The position numbers and the translations under genes are program-made. Of a stretch of 64,000 bases of DNA, positions 1-9,464 are shown piece by piece. The notes beneath the pieces are model-generated. The model worked only from the letters and a program-made list of their open reading frames with translations, was not told where the DNA came from and did not search any database. The DNA comes from Candidatus Amulumruptor caecigallinarius (lineage in GTDB: Bacteria; Bacteroidota; Bacteroidia; Bacteroidales; Muribaculaceae): the NCBI GenBank assembly GCA_023665605.1, contig JAMPDP010000002.1, positions 62,001-126,000 on the forward strand, in the 5' to 3' direction. Within the stretch, counting starts at the first letter, position 1. Every line of letters begins with the position of its first letter.

Positions 1-1311
1 GATAATCTCGCTCCAGTCGTTGCCATATTGGTTGTGATATTCGCGGGCTGTGAGACCGTTGGCGTGTAGCCCTCTCTCGGGGTGCACCTCCGGTTCGCCG
101 AGGTCTCCCCACCAGCCCCCTACTCCGTCAAGGGTAAGCTCCTTATAACGCTGCGCGAGCCACTTGCGAGTGTCGGGGTTGCTGACATCCCACATACCTC
201 CTTCGCCTACCCAGATTTTCACCTCCTGAGTGCCGCCGAGTGTGTCGCTGCCATTCTTGACGAACAAGCCAAGCGAGTCGCCCATGTTGTAGTTGTCTAT
301 ACCGCGTCCGTTACGGAGCACATAAGGCTGCGAGATGGTAATCAGATTGACGCCCTTTGCCTTGAGGTCTGCAAGCATCTGCTTGTGGTTGGGCCACTGG
401 ATAGAGTCCCAGGCCAGGCGTCCCATGTCTGTCTCCTGCCCGTACCAGTAGAGGTCAAGCACAATGCCGTCAAGCGGATAATGGTTCATCTTGAGTGTAT
501 CAACCACGCCGCGGGTCTCCTCCTCGGTCTTGTAGCCATACTTGGAGGTGATGTAGCCCAGTGACCAGAATGGAGCGAGAGCCTGACGGCCGGTGAGTCG
601 TGACAGCTCCTTGGTGACTCCCTTCAGTGAGCCACCGCCGTTCACGTAGTAGAAGCTCACGGGTGCTTTGCTCTCTGTGACATACTTGATGGGGTTGCCC
701 ATTATCATCTCTGCTGCCGCGTAATCGTCAAACACAACGGCATAACCGTTGGATGACAGGAACAGCGGCATGGTGATGTTCATCTGGCGGATGCGGGGAT
801 CTCCGGCTGTGTACCCATAGTTCTGCCGGTTGTACATCGGTAGAGAGTCACCGGCAAGATTGAGCTTGTGCCCGCGCTCCCCGGCACCGTAGAATGAGCC
901 TGTCCCCTCGGTGCGGAGTTCAAGCACCCGCTTGCCGTCTGCCATGGTGCGCACGCCGCTGTCTGTCACCGTGCGTCCCGGGCCTGAGGTCACGCTCACT
1001 GCACCGGTGATGGTGTCGAGCTTGGCAACGACACCTGTTGGGGTGGCGATAACCTTCAGCGCCCCCTCGGTGTACTCGCGACCCTTAAAGGGTTGCTTGG
1101 GAAGCACGGTAGCGCGTGACTCTCGCAGGGTCTCGCCCGGTGCCATATTAGTCACTTTGATGACATCATCGCTGAGAGCCGTGACGGTGACTGTGGCCCC
1201 GCTGTGCAGCGTTGCCACTGCCTCGCCCTGAGCTGACGCACTTATGCTTAGCCACATGGCTGTGGCCATCAGCGCGCCCCCGGCCATCAGCCGTGTGTGG
1301 TGGTGGTTCAT
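1..1311 (-). CDS. Glycoside hydrolase family 31 (alpha-glucosidase/xylosidase type), 3' end cut by window
   Basis: Secreted retaining alpha-glycosidase that trims terminal alpha-linked glucose or xylose from oligosaccharides. Reading the minus strand from the ATG at 1311 gives a signal-peptide-like start (MNHHHTRLMAGG), then typical GH31 landmarks: YGAGER, PFWSLGY, the LDGIVLDLYW strand, and GWWGDLGEPE, which matches the GH31 nucleophile loop (WxDxxE). The frame stays open to base 1, so the C-terminal part lies outside. It is the last visible gene of a minus-strand run starting with the rhomboid gene at 6623, 59 bp after the M3 peptidase. Family is clear; substrate (xyloside versus glucoside) is not decidable from this fragment. 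Confidence 0.9.
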   Translation of the reverse strand, partial: MNHHHTRLMAGGALMATAMWLSISASAQGEAVATLHSGATVTVTALSDDVIKVTNMAPGETLRESRATVLPKQPFKGREYTEGALKVIATPTGVVAKLDTITGAVSVTSGPGRTVTDSGVRTMADGKRVLELRTEGTGSFYGAGERGHKLNLAGDSLPMYNRQNYGYTAGDPRIRQMNITMPLFLSSNGYAVVFDDYAAAEMIMGNPIKYVTESKAPVSFYYVNGGGSLKGVTKELSRLTGRQALAPFWSLGYITSKYGYKTEEETRGVVDTLKMNHYPLDGIVLDLYWYGQETDMGRLAWDSIQWPNHKQMLADLKAKGVNLITISQPYVLRNGRGIDNYNMGDSLGLFVKNGSDTLGGTQEVKIWVGEGGMWDVSNPDTRKWLAQRYKELTLDGVGGWWGDLGEPEVHPERGLHANGLTAREYHNQYGNDWSEII

Positions 1312-1370
1312 GGTGTGGAATATAATGTTAGGAAATATCTGTATCTGAATCGGTAGTCACCTCTCCGAGG

Positions 1371-3518
1371 TCACTTTGTAAGCCCGCGTGCGCGAAGTAG
1401 AGCCGACGCATCGGGCTTGTGCCCGCGGAACTGCTCATAGAGCTTCATGGGGTCCTCTCTGCCACCCATCTCCAGAAGATGCTGGAACTTGGCGGCACTT
1501 ACAGGGTCAAAAACTCCCTTCTGCTCAAACATCTCGTAGCCGTCGCACTCCAGCACGGCAGCCCAGAGATAAGTATAGTAGCCGGAAGCATAACCCTCAT
1601 CACCGAAGATATGTTTAAAATAAGGTGAGCGGTAACGGAACGTTAGCTCTGCAGGCATCCCTAATTCGGTGGCTACCTGCTGTTCAAAGGCATCCACGTC
1701 AATGGCGGTACTGTCAGGCACAAGCTGACCCCACGACAGGTCAAGAAGAGCGGCACCGACAAGCTCGGTCATCATGAAGCCTTGGTTGTGTGTACGTGAG
1801 GCTACGATCTTCTCTACAAGCTCATCGGGAATCACTCGGCCCGTACGATAGTGGCGGGCATACTCCTTAAGCAACTCCGGCTCAAATGCCCAGTGCTCAT
1901 GTATCTGCGACGGAAACTCGACGAAATCGCGGTCTACCGATGTGCCAACCTGCGACGGCAGACCGGCGCGGGTGAGCATCCCGTGGAGCGCGTGGCCAAA
2001 CTCATGGAACATGGTCTCCACATTGTCTATCGTCATCAGCGCGGGGGCATCAACTGTGGGGCGTGACAGGTTGCCTACATTGTATATGATGGGACGGATG
2101 CTGTCGCCGGCGAGTGTCACCATACCCGGCTCGATGGCATCCATCCATGCGCCCTGACGCTTGGTGTCGCGGGGGAAGTAGTCGCACATCCACACCGCAA
2201 GATGCTTGCCCTCCCGGTCTTTCACCTCGTAGACCTCTACCTCGGGGTGATACTTGGGCGCGTCGGGCAGCGGGGTGAACGTCAACCCGTACAGCTTCTC
2301 TGCCATCTTGAAGATACCCTGTTTCACAGAGTCAACGGCGAAATACGGACGAATCTCGTTCTCTTCGAGATCATATTTCTTCTTACGATCCTTCTCGGCG
2401 TAATAGTAATAATCCCACGGCTCAATCTTCACGCCGTTACCCTCTGAGTCGGCTATGGCCTGCATATCCTTTACCTCCTGCTTTACCTTGGCTACGGCAG
2501 GTCGCCAGATGCGCATCAGCAGGTCGCGGGCTGCCTTCGGGGTCTTGGCCATATAAGGGGCGGTGGCCAGCGAAGCATAGTCGGGGAATCCGAGGAGCTT
2601 GGCCTTTTCTGTACGCAGACGCACGATCTTGTCGATAACCGGGCGGTTGTCAAACTCACCTGATGAGGCCAGCGATGTGTAACCCTCCCACATCTGCTGC
2701 CGAAGTTCGCGCGAGTCTGCATACTGGAGCACCGGCAGGCGTGAAGGTGCATGGAGAGTGAACGTCCATGAACTAAGTGCTTTGCCGCGTTTGCGCGATT
2801 CTTCGGCTGCTATGTCGATTACGCTCTGGGGGAGCCCTTTCAGCTCATCAGGGTCCGTTATGGTAATCTCAAAGGCATTCGTGGCCTTCAACAGGTTGTT
2901 GTTGAACTTCAGGTATGTCTCTGCAAGCTGCGAATTGATGTCGGCAAGTTGCTTCTTCTGTTCGGGGGTAAGCAGAGCCCCGTTGAGGGTGAACTCGCGG
3001 TAGCGCTCCTCCACGGCCCGACGTTTGTCGGTGGGTAAGTTAAGGGAGTCAAGCTGGTTATAGATGGTCTTGACACGCACGAAAAGCGAGTCGTTCATCA
3101 GCAGCTCATCATTATAAGAGGTGTAGAGTGGCACTATCTTTTCGGAGGCCTCCTGCATCTCGGGGGTATTGAGGCACTCGTTGAGTGAGAAAAACACGCG
3201 CGCCACACGGTTGAGCATCTCGCCGGAGTATTCGAGCGGCAGTATGGTGTTCTCGAATGTCGGTGCCTCGGGATTGGAGGTGATGGCTGAAATCTCTTCG
3301 CGATGACGTTTGATTCCCTCCTCAAATGCCGGCAGGTAATGCTCTATCCTGATGGAGTCAAAGGGGGGAATTCCGTAAGGTGTTGTCCAGGTATGGAAGA
3401 ATGGATTGTCAGCATCTGCTGCCGTCTTGGCGTTGCTGTTGCTGCAACTGCTCAGGGCTATGGTGCCGCCAAGTGTCATTGCCGCTGACAGTAGGATGAA
3501 ATGTGCCGGTCGGTTCAT
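1371..3518 (-). CDS. dcp: M3 family metallopeptidase, peptidyl-dipeptidase Dcp-like lipoprotein
   Basis: Zinc metallopeptidase that removes dipeptides or small fragments from the C-terminus of peptides; the lipoprotein signal places it on an envelope face. The 715-aa product begins with a hydrophobic segment ending in a lipobox (ALSSCSNS). The catalytic zinc motif HEFGH is at residues 505-509, preceded by METMF, as in thimet/Dcp enzymes. Length fits the Dcp/OpdA family (about 680-720 aa). The start lies 15 bp after the stop of the upstream EEP-fold gene, so the two are probably cotranscribed. Distinguishing Dcp from OpdA by sequence alone is not certain. Confidence 0.92.
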   Translation of the reverse strand: MNRPAHFILLSAAMTLGGTIALSSCSNSNAKTAADADNPFFHTWTTPYGIPPFDSIRIEHYLPAFEEGIKRHREEISAITSNPEAPTFENTILPLEYSGEMLNRVARVFFSLNECLNTPEMQEASEKIVPLYTSYNDELLMNDSLFVRVKTIYNQLDSLNLPTDKRRAVEERYREFTLNGALLTPEQKKQLADINSQLAETYLKFNNNLLKATNAFEITITDPDELKGLPQSVIDIAAEESRKRGKALSSWTFTLHAPSRLPVLQYADSRELRQQMWEGYTSLASSGEFDNRPVIDKIVRLRTEKAKLLGFPDYASLATAPYMAKTPKAARDLLMRIWRPAVAKVKQEVKDMQAIADSEGNGVKIEPWDYYYYAEKDRKKKYDLEENEIRPYFAVDSVKQGIFKMAEKLYGLTFTPLPDAPKYHPEVEVYEVKDREGKHLAVWMCDYFPRDTKRQGAWMDAIEPGMVTLAGDSIRPIIYNVGNLSRPTVDAPALMTIDNVETMFHEFGHALHGMLTRAGLPSQVGTSVDRDFVEFPSQIHEHWAFEPELLKEYARHYRTGRVIPDELVEKIVASRTHNQGFMMTELVGAALLDLSWGQLVPDSTAIDVDAFEQQVATELGMPAELTFRYRSPYFKHIFGDEGYASGYYTYLWAAVLECDGYEMFEQKGVFDPVSAAKFQHLLEMGGREDPMKLYEQFRGHKPDASALLRARGLTK

Positions 3519-3533
3519 GGGTCGGTGAAATGG

Positions 3534-4643
3534 TTATTGGTGTGATGTAACTATTGCGAGTGTGGCTTCCATGGCATAGTGATCGCTCAGACCGTTGCGG
3601 AATATCCTGACGCTTATAGGCTCTATCGGACCGCGGGTGAGTATGTGGTCTATGCGGAAGTAAAATTTATTGGCATGATAAGTGACTGCCGGGCCTAAGC
3701 CGGTGGCCGGATATACGGGGGTGAACCCTACGTGCTCCAGTGAGCGGATGGCATAGCTGAGCGGCACGTCATTGAAGTCACCGCACACTATCGAGGCCCG
3801 AACCGGGATGGTGTCAACAGTTGCAATGATGGAATCCACCTGCGCGGCTCTCTGACGGAATGCGGCGTTGAGCTTGCCTATCGCCGAATGGTGGATTCGG
3901 CTCAATGCCTCACGGCGTGCGTCGCCGTCTGTCATCTCCTCATATGCCTGCTTATCCTCACCATTGAGTCCGATGCTCTCCAGGTGACAGTTCGCCAAGG
4001 CTACCTCCACACCGTCTATATCAAGGATGGCACCCATGTATGGGTAGCGGGAATATGCTCCGGCCTTGGGTATCGAGAAGAACTTTGCGGGAAACTTTGA
4101 CAGCACCTCCAGAGCACCCTCGCTCCGGTAGATGATGTAGGGATACATCGCGCGCAAGGTGTCAATCTGGGCCTCGCTCATTCCATAGCGGCCGGCACGA
4201 AGCCGCGTGTCAGCTTCCTGAAGGCACACCACATCCGCGTCACGACTTATGATGAAGCTGAGCACGTTGTTTCCCCGGTCGCTGTGTAGCGGCTGTTCGT
4301 CATCATATCCCTTGAACCCCATCACATTGAAGGTGAGCAGCTTTATCTCTCGCGAACCGGGAGGCACCTCGCCGGAAAGCAGATGCACAGGGCATATCGT
4401 GGCCAACGGCACGAAGCAGATGCCTATGGCTGCCACACCCGGTATCCACCCGCGGCTCTTGATAATCGCGGCAAAAGCAGTCAGTATCACTAACAAAAGA
4501 GCCACAACCGGCCATGCCATCACGGCCAATGGTGCCAATTTGCCTGCGAGGCTCTCTGCCGGCCGCACATAACCGCCATATGCGCAGACGATTGCTGCTA
4601 CGGCTACTATGCTCACTATGATGGTTGTGATTCGCTTTAGCAT
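3534..4643 (-). CDS. Membrane-anchored endonuclease/exonuclease/phosphatase-fold protein (copy 2)
   Basis: A 369-aa protein with three hydrophobic segments in the first ~110 residues (IVSIVAVAAIVCAYGGY, then two more), followed by an endonuclease/exonuclease/phosphatase (EEP) domain facing away from the cytoplasm by prediction. Visible EEP motifs are LTFNVMGF near the domain start, CLQEAD (metal-binding Glu), CGDFNDVP (catalytic Asp/Asn) and the terminal GLSDHYAM (SDH histidine). Members of this fold hydrolyse phosphodiesters or phosphomonoesters; whether this one uses nucleic acid, lipid or inositol phosphate cannot be told. It is a diverged paralogue of the adjacent gene ending at 4652, 8 bp upstream, which implies tandem duplication. 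Confidence 0.85.
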   Translation of the reverse strand: MLKRITTIIVSIVAVAAIVCAYGGYVRPAESLAGKLAPLAVMAWPVVALLLVILTAFAAIIKSRGWIPGVAAIGICFVPLATICPVHLLSGEVPPGSREIKLLTFNVMGFKGYDDEQPLHSDRGNNVLSFIISRDADVVCLQEADTRLRAGRYGMSEAQIDTLRAMYPYIIYRSEGALEVLSKFPAKFFSIPKAGAYSRYPYMGAILDIDGVEVALANCHLESIGLNGEDKQAYEEMTDGDARREALSRIHHSAIGKLNAAFRQRAAQVDSIIATVDTIPVRASIVCGDFNDVPLSYAIRSLEHVGFTPVYPATGLGPAVTYHANKFYFRIDHILTRGPIEPISVRIFRNGLSDHYAMEATLAIVTSHQ

Positions 4644-4651
4644 CTCAGGGG

Positions 4652-5824
4652 TCAGTCGGTGTTGCGGTTAAACATGAAGCTGGCTGTCATAGGATAGTGG
4701 TCTGAGCTTGGCTGAGGGTCTATCACAGTGCGGTACGCCGTGAAATTGCCGCGGTAGAACATATGATCTATGCGGAAGTAGAATCTGTTATCGTGAAAGG
4801 TGATTCGGGGGCCTAAGGAGGTGCGCTCAAAGGCATCTGCCATATCATTTCCCTTCACTGTACGGGCTGCGTAGCTCAAGGGCACGTCATTGAAGTCACC
4901 GCAGACTATCAGGTTGCCACCTATCGAGTCGGCCACATGGCGCACCCACTCTGCCTGCACGGCTCTGAGCATAAATGCATTGGTGAGCTTGTCCAGAATA
5001 TGCGTGGAAGCACTGTCTATGCGCTCGAAGCTCAGGTCTCCGTCTGTAATGCTGTGATACACGTTGCGGTCTGACTTGTCAAGCCCGAGACTCTGCAGGT
5101 GGCAGTTGATGATGGTCACCGAGTCCCCTTTCAGATAGACGCGCGCTGCCTTGTAGTGTGGCCACGGCATTGACGGATGGTCGCCGATGTATATCTCCCG
5201 CATCGGGTACTTCGAGAGGATGGCTGCGCCTCCGTCATGCCAATGCAACTGATATGGGTAGCGCAGGTCACGAAGGTTCCGCTGTCCGCGGGTGATGTTG
5301 AGCGTGTTGATGTAAGCGGCTCGCAGCGTCTCCTGAAGCACCAGTATATCCGGATTCTTGTCAAGGAAATACTGCACCGTGCGATTTGGTACGTCGCTCT
5401 TAAACGGCCCCTCGAAGTCAAAGAAGCTCATCACATTGTAGGTCATCACTGAGAATGACTGGTCTCGGTCATCATTGGAGGTGATGTATGGCGACAGGTG
5501 CAGGGGTGATATGCTGTAAGCCGAAGGGAGCACAGCCAATAGTGTCACAAAAAATATCGTGGCACCTCGACGCCATACGAATATGGACACTACCAACCCT
5601 ATCAAGCAGACATAAAGCAACAGCGGAAATGCCATTGCGAGTCCCGGTGAGATGGTGCCGAAGAATGTATGAGCCGGACGCACATACCCGGCATACGCGC
5701 TCCATATCGTCACAACACACAGGAGCACCAGCGTCACGACACCTACCCTCGCCCATCGGCCGTCAGGCCACAGGTCGTGGAGGAAACGACGGCTTACGGG
5801 ATTTACTTTCGGACTTAGTTTCAC
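4652..5824 (-). CDS. Membrane-anchored endonuclease/exonuclease/phosphatase-fold protein (copy 1)
   Basis: A 390-aa protein with the same layout as its downstream neighbour: three N-terminal membrane segments (for example VGVVTLVLLCVVTIWSAY), then an EEP domain. Seen motifs: MTYNVMSF, VLQETL, CGDFNDVP, and SSDHYPM at the C-terminus, so the acidic metal ligand and both catalytic histidine/aspartate sites are kept. The shared phrase GDFNDVPLSYA(A/I)R(T/S) and the shared RIDH block show it arose by duplication with the copy at 3534-4643. The gap to that gene is 8 bp and to the upstream rhomboid gene 52 bp, consistent with one transcript. Substrate unknown. Confidence 0.85.
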   Translation of the reverse strand: MKLSPKVNPVSRRFLHDLWPDGRWARVGVVTLVLLCVVTIWSAYAGYVRPAHTFFGTISPGLAMAFPLLLYVCLIGLVVSIFVWRRGATIFFVTLLAVLPSAYSISPLHLSPYITSNDDRDQSFSVMTYNVMSFFDFEGPFKSDVPNRTVQYFLDKNPDILVLQETLRAAYINTLNITRGQRNLRDLRYPYQLHWHDGGAAILSKYPMREIYIGDHPSMPWPHYKAARVYLKGDSVTIINCHLQSLGLDKSDRNVYHSITDGDLSFERIDSASTHILDKLTNAFMLRAVQAEWVRHVADSIGGNLIVCGDFNDVPLSYAARTVKGNDMADAFERTSLGPRITFHDNRFYFRIDHMFYRGNFTAYRTVIDPQPSSDHYPMTASFMFNRNTD

Positions 5825-5876
5825 CTTTACTGTCAGCTTAATAATCGCTCAAATTCAGCATCATGGAATCCGCGCA

Positions 5877-6623
5877 TCAGAATGGATCGCCATAAACCTC
5901 CCCTTTCTTCTTCCAATAATAGAGAAGGATGAAGCCGAATATCATGCCGCCGAGATGCGCGAAGTGCGCCACGCCGTCGCTGCCCGAGATGCCCAAGAGT
6001 ATCTCGATAACTCCATACCCGAGCACCATCCACTTGGCCTTGATAGGCACAGGAATAAACATAAGGTAGAGCGGACGGTTTGGAAACAGCATACCGAAAG
6101 CAAGCAGGATGCCGTATATAGCACCGGAGGCTCCGATGGTCACATTGAAGTGATTGAGAAAGAAATCCTGCCACTCCGTGAGCTGCCCGGCCTTGAATGC
6201 CTCTTGCACTGCCGCCATCGGTGCTCCCGTCGAGAGTGATACCCATTTCAGGAATGAGCCCTCCCATGTGAAGCTCCACACCAGTTCCTGAAAGAGGCCG
6301 GCACCGATACCTACTGTCATGTAGAAGAACAGAAACCTCGCCGACCCCATCACTCGCTCCAGCGTAATGCCGAACATCCAGAGTGTGAACATATTGAAGA
6401 ACAGATGCGCAAACGTGTCGGTGGAGTGCATGAACATGTACGTCACGAGCTGCACCGGGTTGAAGTCGGGAGCTTTAAAGTAATGCAGGCCTCCGAGCTT
6501 GATTACATCAAGACCGAGACGCTGAGGCAACACCAACATGGCGAGCCACACTATCACATTGATTATGAGCAGATTTTTGGTCACCGGGGGAATGGATGAC
6601 CACATATTGCCGCGTGATTGCAT
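5877..6623 (-). CDS. Rhomboid family intramembrane serine protease
   Basis: Intramembrane protease of 248 aa that cleaves single-pass substrates inside the bilayer. The serine motif GASGAIYGILLAFG and the histidine of VAHFAHLGGMIFGF form the rhomboid Ser-His dyad, and the N-terminal HLFFNMFTLWMFG matches the conserved HxxxNM helix. Five to six hydrophobic helices are visible. It is first in the minus-strand run leading to the two EEP genes, dcp and the GH31 gene, with a promoter -7 element 34 bp upstream. Internal Met7 is a possible alternative start. Substrates are unknown. Confidence 0.92.
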   Translation of the reverse strand: MQSRGNMWSSIPPVTKNLLIINVIVWLAMLVLPQRLGLDVIKLGGLHYFKAPDFNPVQLVTYMFMHSTDTFAHLFFNMFTLWMFGITLERVMGSARFLFFYMTVGIGAGLFQELVWSFTWEGSFLKWVSLSTGAPMAAVQEAFKAGQLTEWQDFFLNHFNVTIGASGAIYGILLAFGMLFPNRPLYLMFIPVPIKAKWMVLGYGVIEILLGISGSDGVAHFAHLGGMIFGFILLYYWKKKGEVYGDPF

Positions 6624-6656
6624 AAGCGGTGAGGGATGTACGTATGTTTATTCACG

Positions 6657-6664
6657 CAAAGTTA
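6657..6664 (-). promoter_or_regulatory. Bacteroidota -7 element for the rhomboid operon
   Basis: On the minus strand the sequence TAACTTTG fits the TAnnTTTG -7 consensus and lies 34 bp before the rhomboid start codon. Confidence 0.6.
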
Positions 6665-6731
6665 AGATTTTCGCCCGACGCTGCAAGCCCCCGTATTCCA
6701 CTTTTTGTGGCTCTCACTCCCGATTTTTTGT

Positions 6732-6739
6732 TAATTTTG
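6732..6739 (+). promoter_or_regulatory. Bacteroidota -7 element for hflX
   Basis: TAATTTTG matches TAnnTTTG and lies about 70 bp before the hflX ATG, divergent from the rhomboid promoter in the same 187-bp gap. Confidence 0.6.
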
Positions 6740-6810
6740 TAACCACCAAACACGCACGTCAAGCGTTAGAGAAGTATAACAGCTTGTTTTAATTACAGAC
6801 ACATTTCCCG

Positions 6811-8034
6811 ATGAAGGATATGATCATAAACCAGGAGGTGACGGAGCGCGCCGTGCTCGTCGGTCTCGTCACCGCCAATCAGGGTGAAGCCAAGGCCCGT
6901 GAATACCTTGATGAGTTGGAGTTCCTTGCTGATACCGCCGGAGCTGTCACTGTCAAGACTTTCACGCAGAAGCTCGACTATCCCAACCCGCGCACTTTCG
7001 TAGGCAAAGGCAAGTTGGAGGAAATCCGTCTGTATGTTGAGGCCAACGACATTGGTATGGTTATATTCGACGATGACCTCACCTCAAAGCAGGTGAGCAA
7101 CATCGAGGCGGAACTGAAGGTGAAGATTCTCGACCGCACGAGCCTCATCCTTGACATTTTCGCAAAGCGCGCGCAGACGGCCAACGCCAAGACTCAGGTT
7201 GAGCTCGCTCAATATCAGTATCTGCTGCCGCGACTCACCCGTATGTGGACGCACCTCGAGCGCCAGCGTGGCGGCATCGGCATGCGTGGCCCCGGCGAGA
7301 CGCAGATTGAGACTGACCGACGCATAATCCTTGACCGCATAGCGCGTCTCAAAGAGGAGCTGCGCAGCATTGACCGTCAGAAGGCCATCCAGCGCAAGAA
7401 CCGCGGCAAGCTCACTCGTGTGGCTCTCGTAGGCTACACCAACGTGGGTAAATCAACCATTATGAACCTGCTGAGCAAGAGCGATGTGTTTGCCGAGAAC
7501 AAGCTCTTTGCCACTCTCGACACCACCGTGCGCAAGGTGACAATAGAGAACCTCCCCTTCCTGCTCACCGACACGGTGGGATTTATCCGCAAGCTCCCCA
7601 CTCATCTGGTGGACTCCTTCAAGTCAACTCTCGACGAGGTGCGCGAGGCTGACATTCTGGTGCATGTGATAGACATCTCTCACCCCAACTTTGAGGAACA
7701 GATTGATGTGGTCAACAAGACTCTTGGAGATCTCCTCGCTGGCGAGCAGAAACCGGTTATCATGGTCTTTAACAAGATTGATGCCTTCTCCTACACCCCC
7801 AAGGATGCCGATGACCTGACACCTGCCACCCGCGAGAATGTGTCCCTCCCCGAGCTGAAAGCCTCATGGATGAACCGCATGGGCGACCGGTGCGTGTTCA
7901 TTTCCGCCAAGGAGGGCACGAACATTGACGAACTCCGTCACCTGCTGTACGAGCGTGCACGAGAGATTCACCTCTCCCGCTTCCCCTACAACGATTTGCT
8001 CTACCAGAAGTACGACCCTGAGGAACTCGAATAG
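6811..8034 (+). CDS. hflX: Ribosome-associated GTPase HflX
   Basis: HflX is a ribosome-splitting GTPase that rescues stalled or heat-damaged 70S ribosomes. The 407-aa product has the N-terminal HflX domain with the glycine-rich GGIGMRGPGETQIE linker and the coiled segment after it, then a TRAFAC GTPase domain: G1 GYTNVGKST, G3 DTVGFI, G4 NKID, and a late ISAK G5. The chosen ATG opens MKDMIINQEV. It stands alone, divergent from the rhomboid operon and convergent with rlmD, leaving only 5 bp between the two stops. Confidence 0.97.
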   Translation: MKDMIINQEVTERAVLVGLVTANQGEAKAREYLDELEFLADTAGAVTVKTFTQKLDYPNPRTFVGKGKLEEIRLYVEANDIGMVIFDDDLTSKQVSNIEAELKVKILDRTSLILDIFAKRAQTANAKTQVELAQYQYLLPRLTRMWTHLERQRGGIGMRGPGETQIETDRRIILDRIARLKEELRSIDRQKAIQRKNRGKLTRVALVGYTNVGKSTIMNLLSKSDVFAENKLFATLDTTVRKVTIENLPFLLTDTVGFIRKLPTHLVDSFKSTLDEVREADILVHVIDISHPNFEEQIDVVNKTLGDLLAGEQKPVIMVFNKIDAFSYTPKDADDLTPATRENVSLPELKASWMNRMGDRCVFISAKEGTNIDELRHLLYERAREIHLSRFPYNDLLYQKYDPEELE

Positions 8035-8039
8035 GCCCC

Positions 8040-9461
8040 TCAGAGTGTGTTCCGACGGAGAGTCAGCTTCACCACGTTCTCTACGTGGTGTGTGTGCGGG
8101 AACATATCCACAGGCTGCACTGCCTCCACCTGATACTTTGCATCAAGCAGAGCCAAGTCACGTGCCTGTGTGGCAGGATTGCAGCTAACATACACTATCG
8201 TGGCCGGCTCGGCGCGAAGTATCACATCCACCACATCCTGATGCATTCCTGCGCGTGGAGGGTCTACTATCATAACGTCCGGTCGACCGTTGGCCTCGAT
8301 GAAATCATCGGTGAGGACATCCTTCATATCTCCGGCAAGGAAATCGGTGTTGTTCAGACCGTTGACGCGGGCATTGAGCTTCGCATCCTCAATGGCTTCT
8401 GGCACGTATTCTATGCCGATGACATGGCGGGCGTTGCGGGCCACAAACTGTGCGATGGTCCCCGTGCCGGTATAGAGGTCATAGACCAGCTCTCGCCCTG
8501 TCAGTGCGGCAAAGTCTCGCGCCACAGAGTAGAGCTTGTGAGCCTGATGCGAATTGGTCTGATAAAAGGACTTCGGACCTATACGGAACCGCAACCCCTC
8601 CATCTCTTCCTCTATATATTCTCTACCCGAGTGGATGTGAACCTCCAGATCATTGAAGGTATCATTAGCCTTGGTGTTTATAACATAGAGTAGCGATGTG
8701 AGCCTCGGAAACTCGGCACGCACAGCATCAAGCAGCCGTGTGATGGCTTCGGTGTCGTCACGGCCAAACGCCATCAGGGCCATGGTCTCCCCGGTTGAGG
8801 CGATGCGTATCATTAGGGTGCGGAGAAGCCCTTCGTTAGCACGCAGATCATAGAAGTCAAGCCCGTGTGCTATGCCGTAATCTCGTATGAAAAGCCGTAG
8901 TTGGTCCCCCAACGGATCCTGCAGATGACACTCTTCGATGTCGAGCACCTTGTCAAACGCTCCCGGAATGTGGAAGCCTGCGGCATCCATCACTGCGGGA
9001 ATGTCGCCACTCTTGATCTGATCATACGTCAGCCACTTCTTGTTGGAGAATGTATACTCCATCTTGTTGCGGTAGCACCATATATCATCCGAACCGATAA
9101 TAGTACTGATCGAAGGGAGCTTTACCTTCGCTATACGGATGAGCGCATCCTCCACCTGCTGCTGCTTGAAGCGCAACTGGGCATCATAGGGCAGATGCTG
9201 CCACTTGCAGCCGCCACAAGTGCCGAAGTGCCGACACCGCGGAGTGATGCGCATGGGTGACGGGGTGACGAGTCTCTCGATATGTCCCTCGGCATATGAA
9301 CGCTTCTTCTTGTCGAGCTTCACGTCGGCGATGTCGCCGGGTGCTCCGTAGGGTATGAACACCACCATGTCCTCTACACGGGCTATGCTCTTGCCTTCGG
9401 CGGCTACACCTGTTATCTCCACCCCGCTGAGGAGTGGCAGCTCTTTACGTTTCCTTGACAT
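8040..9461 (-). CDS. rlmD: 23S rRNA (uracil-C5)-methyltransferase RlmD
   Basis: SAM-dependent methyltransferase making m5U in 23S rRNA. The 473-aa protein starts with a TRAM RNA-binding domain (VEITGVAAEGKSIAR), then the iron-sulfur cysteine cluster CRHFGTCGGCKWQH with a fourth Cys expected further on, then the Rossmann methyltransferase core (DLYTGTGTIAQFVA) and the DPPRAGMHQDV and YVSCNPAT motifs holding the catalytic Cys. It follows lptB by 3 bp and probably belongs to the udk-lptB-rlmD run. RlmD, RlmCD and TrmA relatives share this layout, so the exact target uracil is family-level inference. Confidence 0.93.
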   Translation of the reverse strand: MSRKRKELPLLSGVEITGVAAEGKSIARVEDMVVFIPYGAPGDIADVKLDKKKRSYAEGHIERLVTPSPMRITPRCRHFGTCGGCKWQHLPYDAQLRFKQQQVEDALIRIAKVKLPSISTIIGSDDIWCYRNKMEYTFSNKKWLTYDQIKSGDIPAVMDAAGFHIPGAFDKVLDIEECHLQDPLGDQLRLFIRDYGIAHGLDFYDLRANEGLLRTLMIRIASTGETMALMAFGRDDTEAITRLLDAVRAEFPRLTSLLYVINTKANDTFNDLEVHIHSGREYIEEEMEGLRFRIGPKSFYQTNSHQAHKLYSVARDFAALTGRELVYDLYTGTGTIAQFVARNARHVIGIEYVPEAIEDAKLNARVNGLNNTDFLAGDMKDVLTDDFIEANGRPDVMIVDPPRAGMHQDVVDVILRAEPATIVYVSCNPATQARDLALLDAKYQVEAVQPVDMFPHTHHVENVVKLTLRRNTL

Positions 9462-9464
9462 GAA

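Noticed and set aside
8085-8693. 202-aa plus-strand frame
   Set aside because: Antisense of rlmD, no domain.
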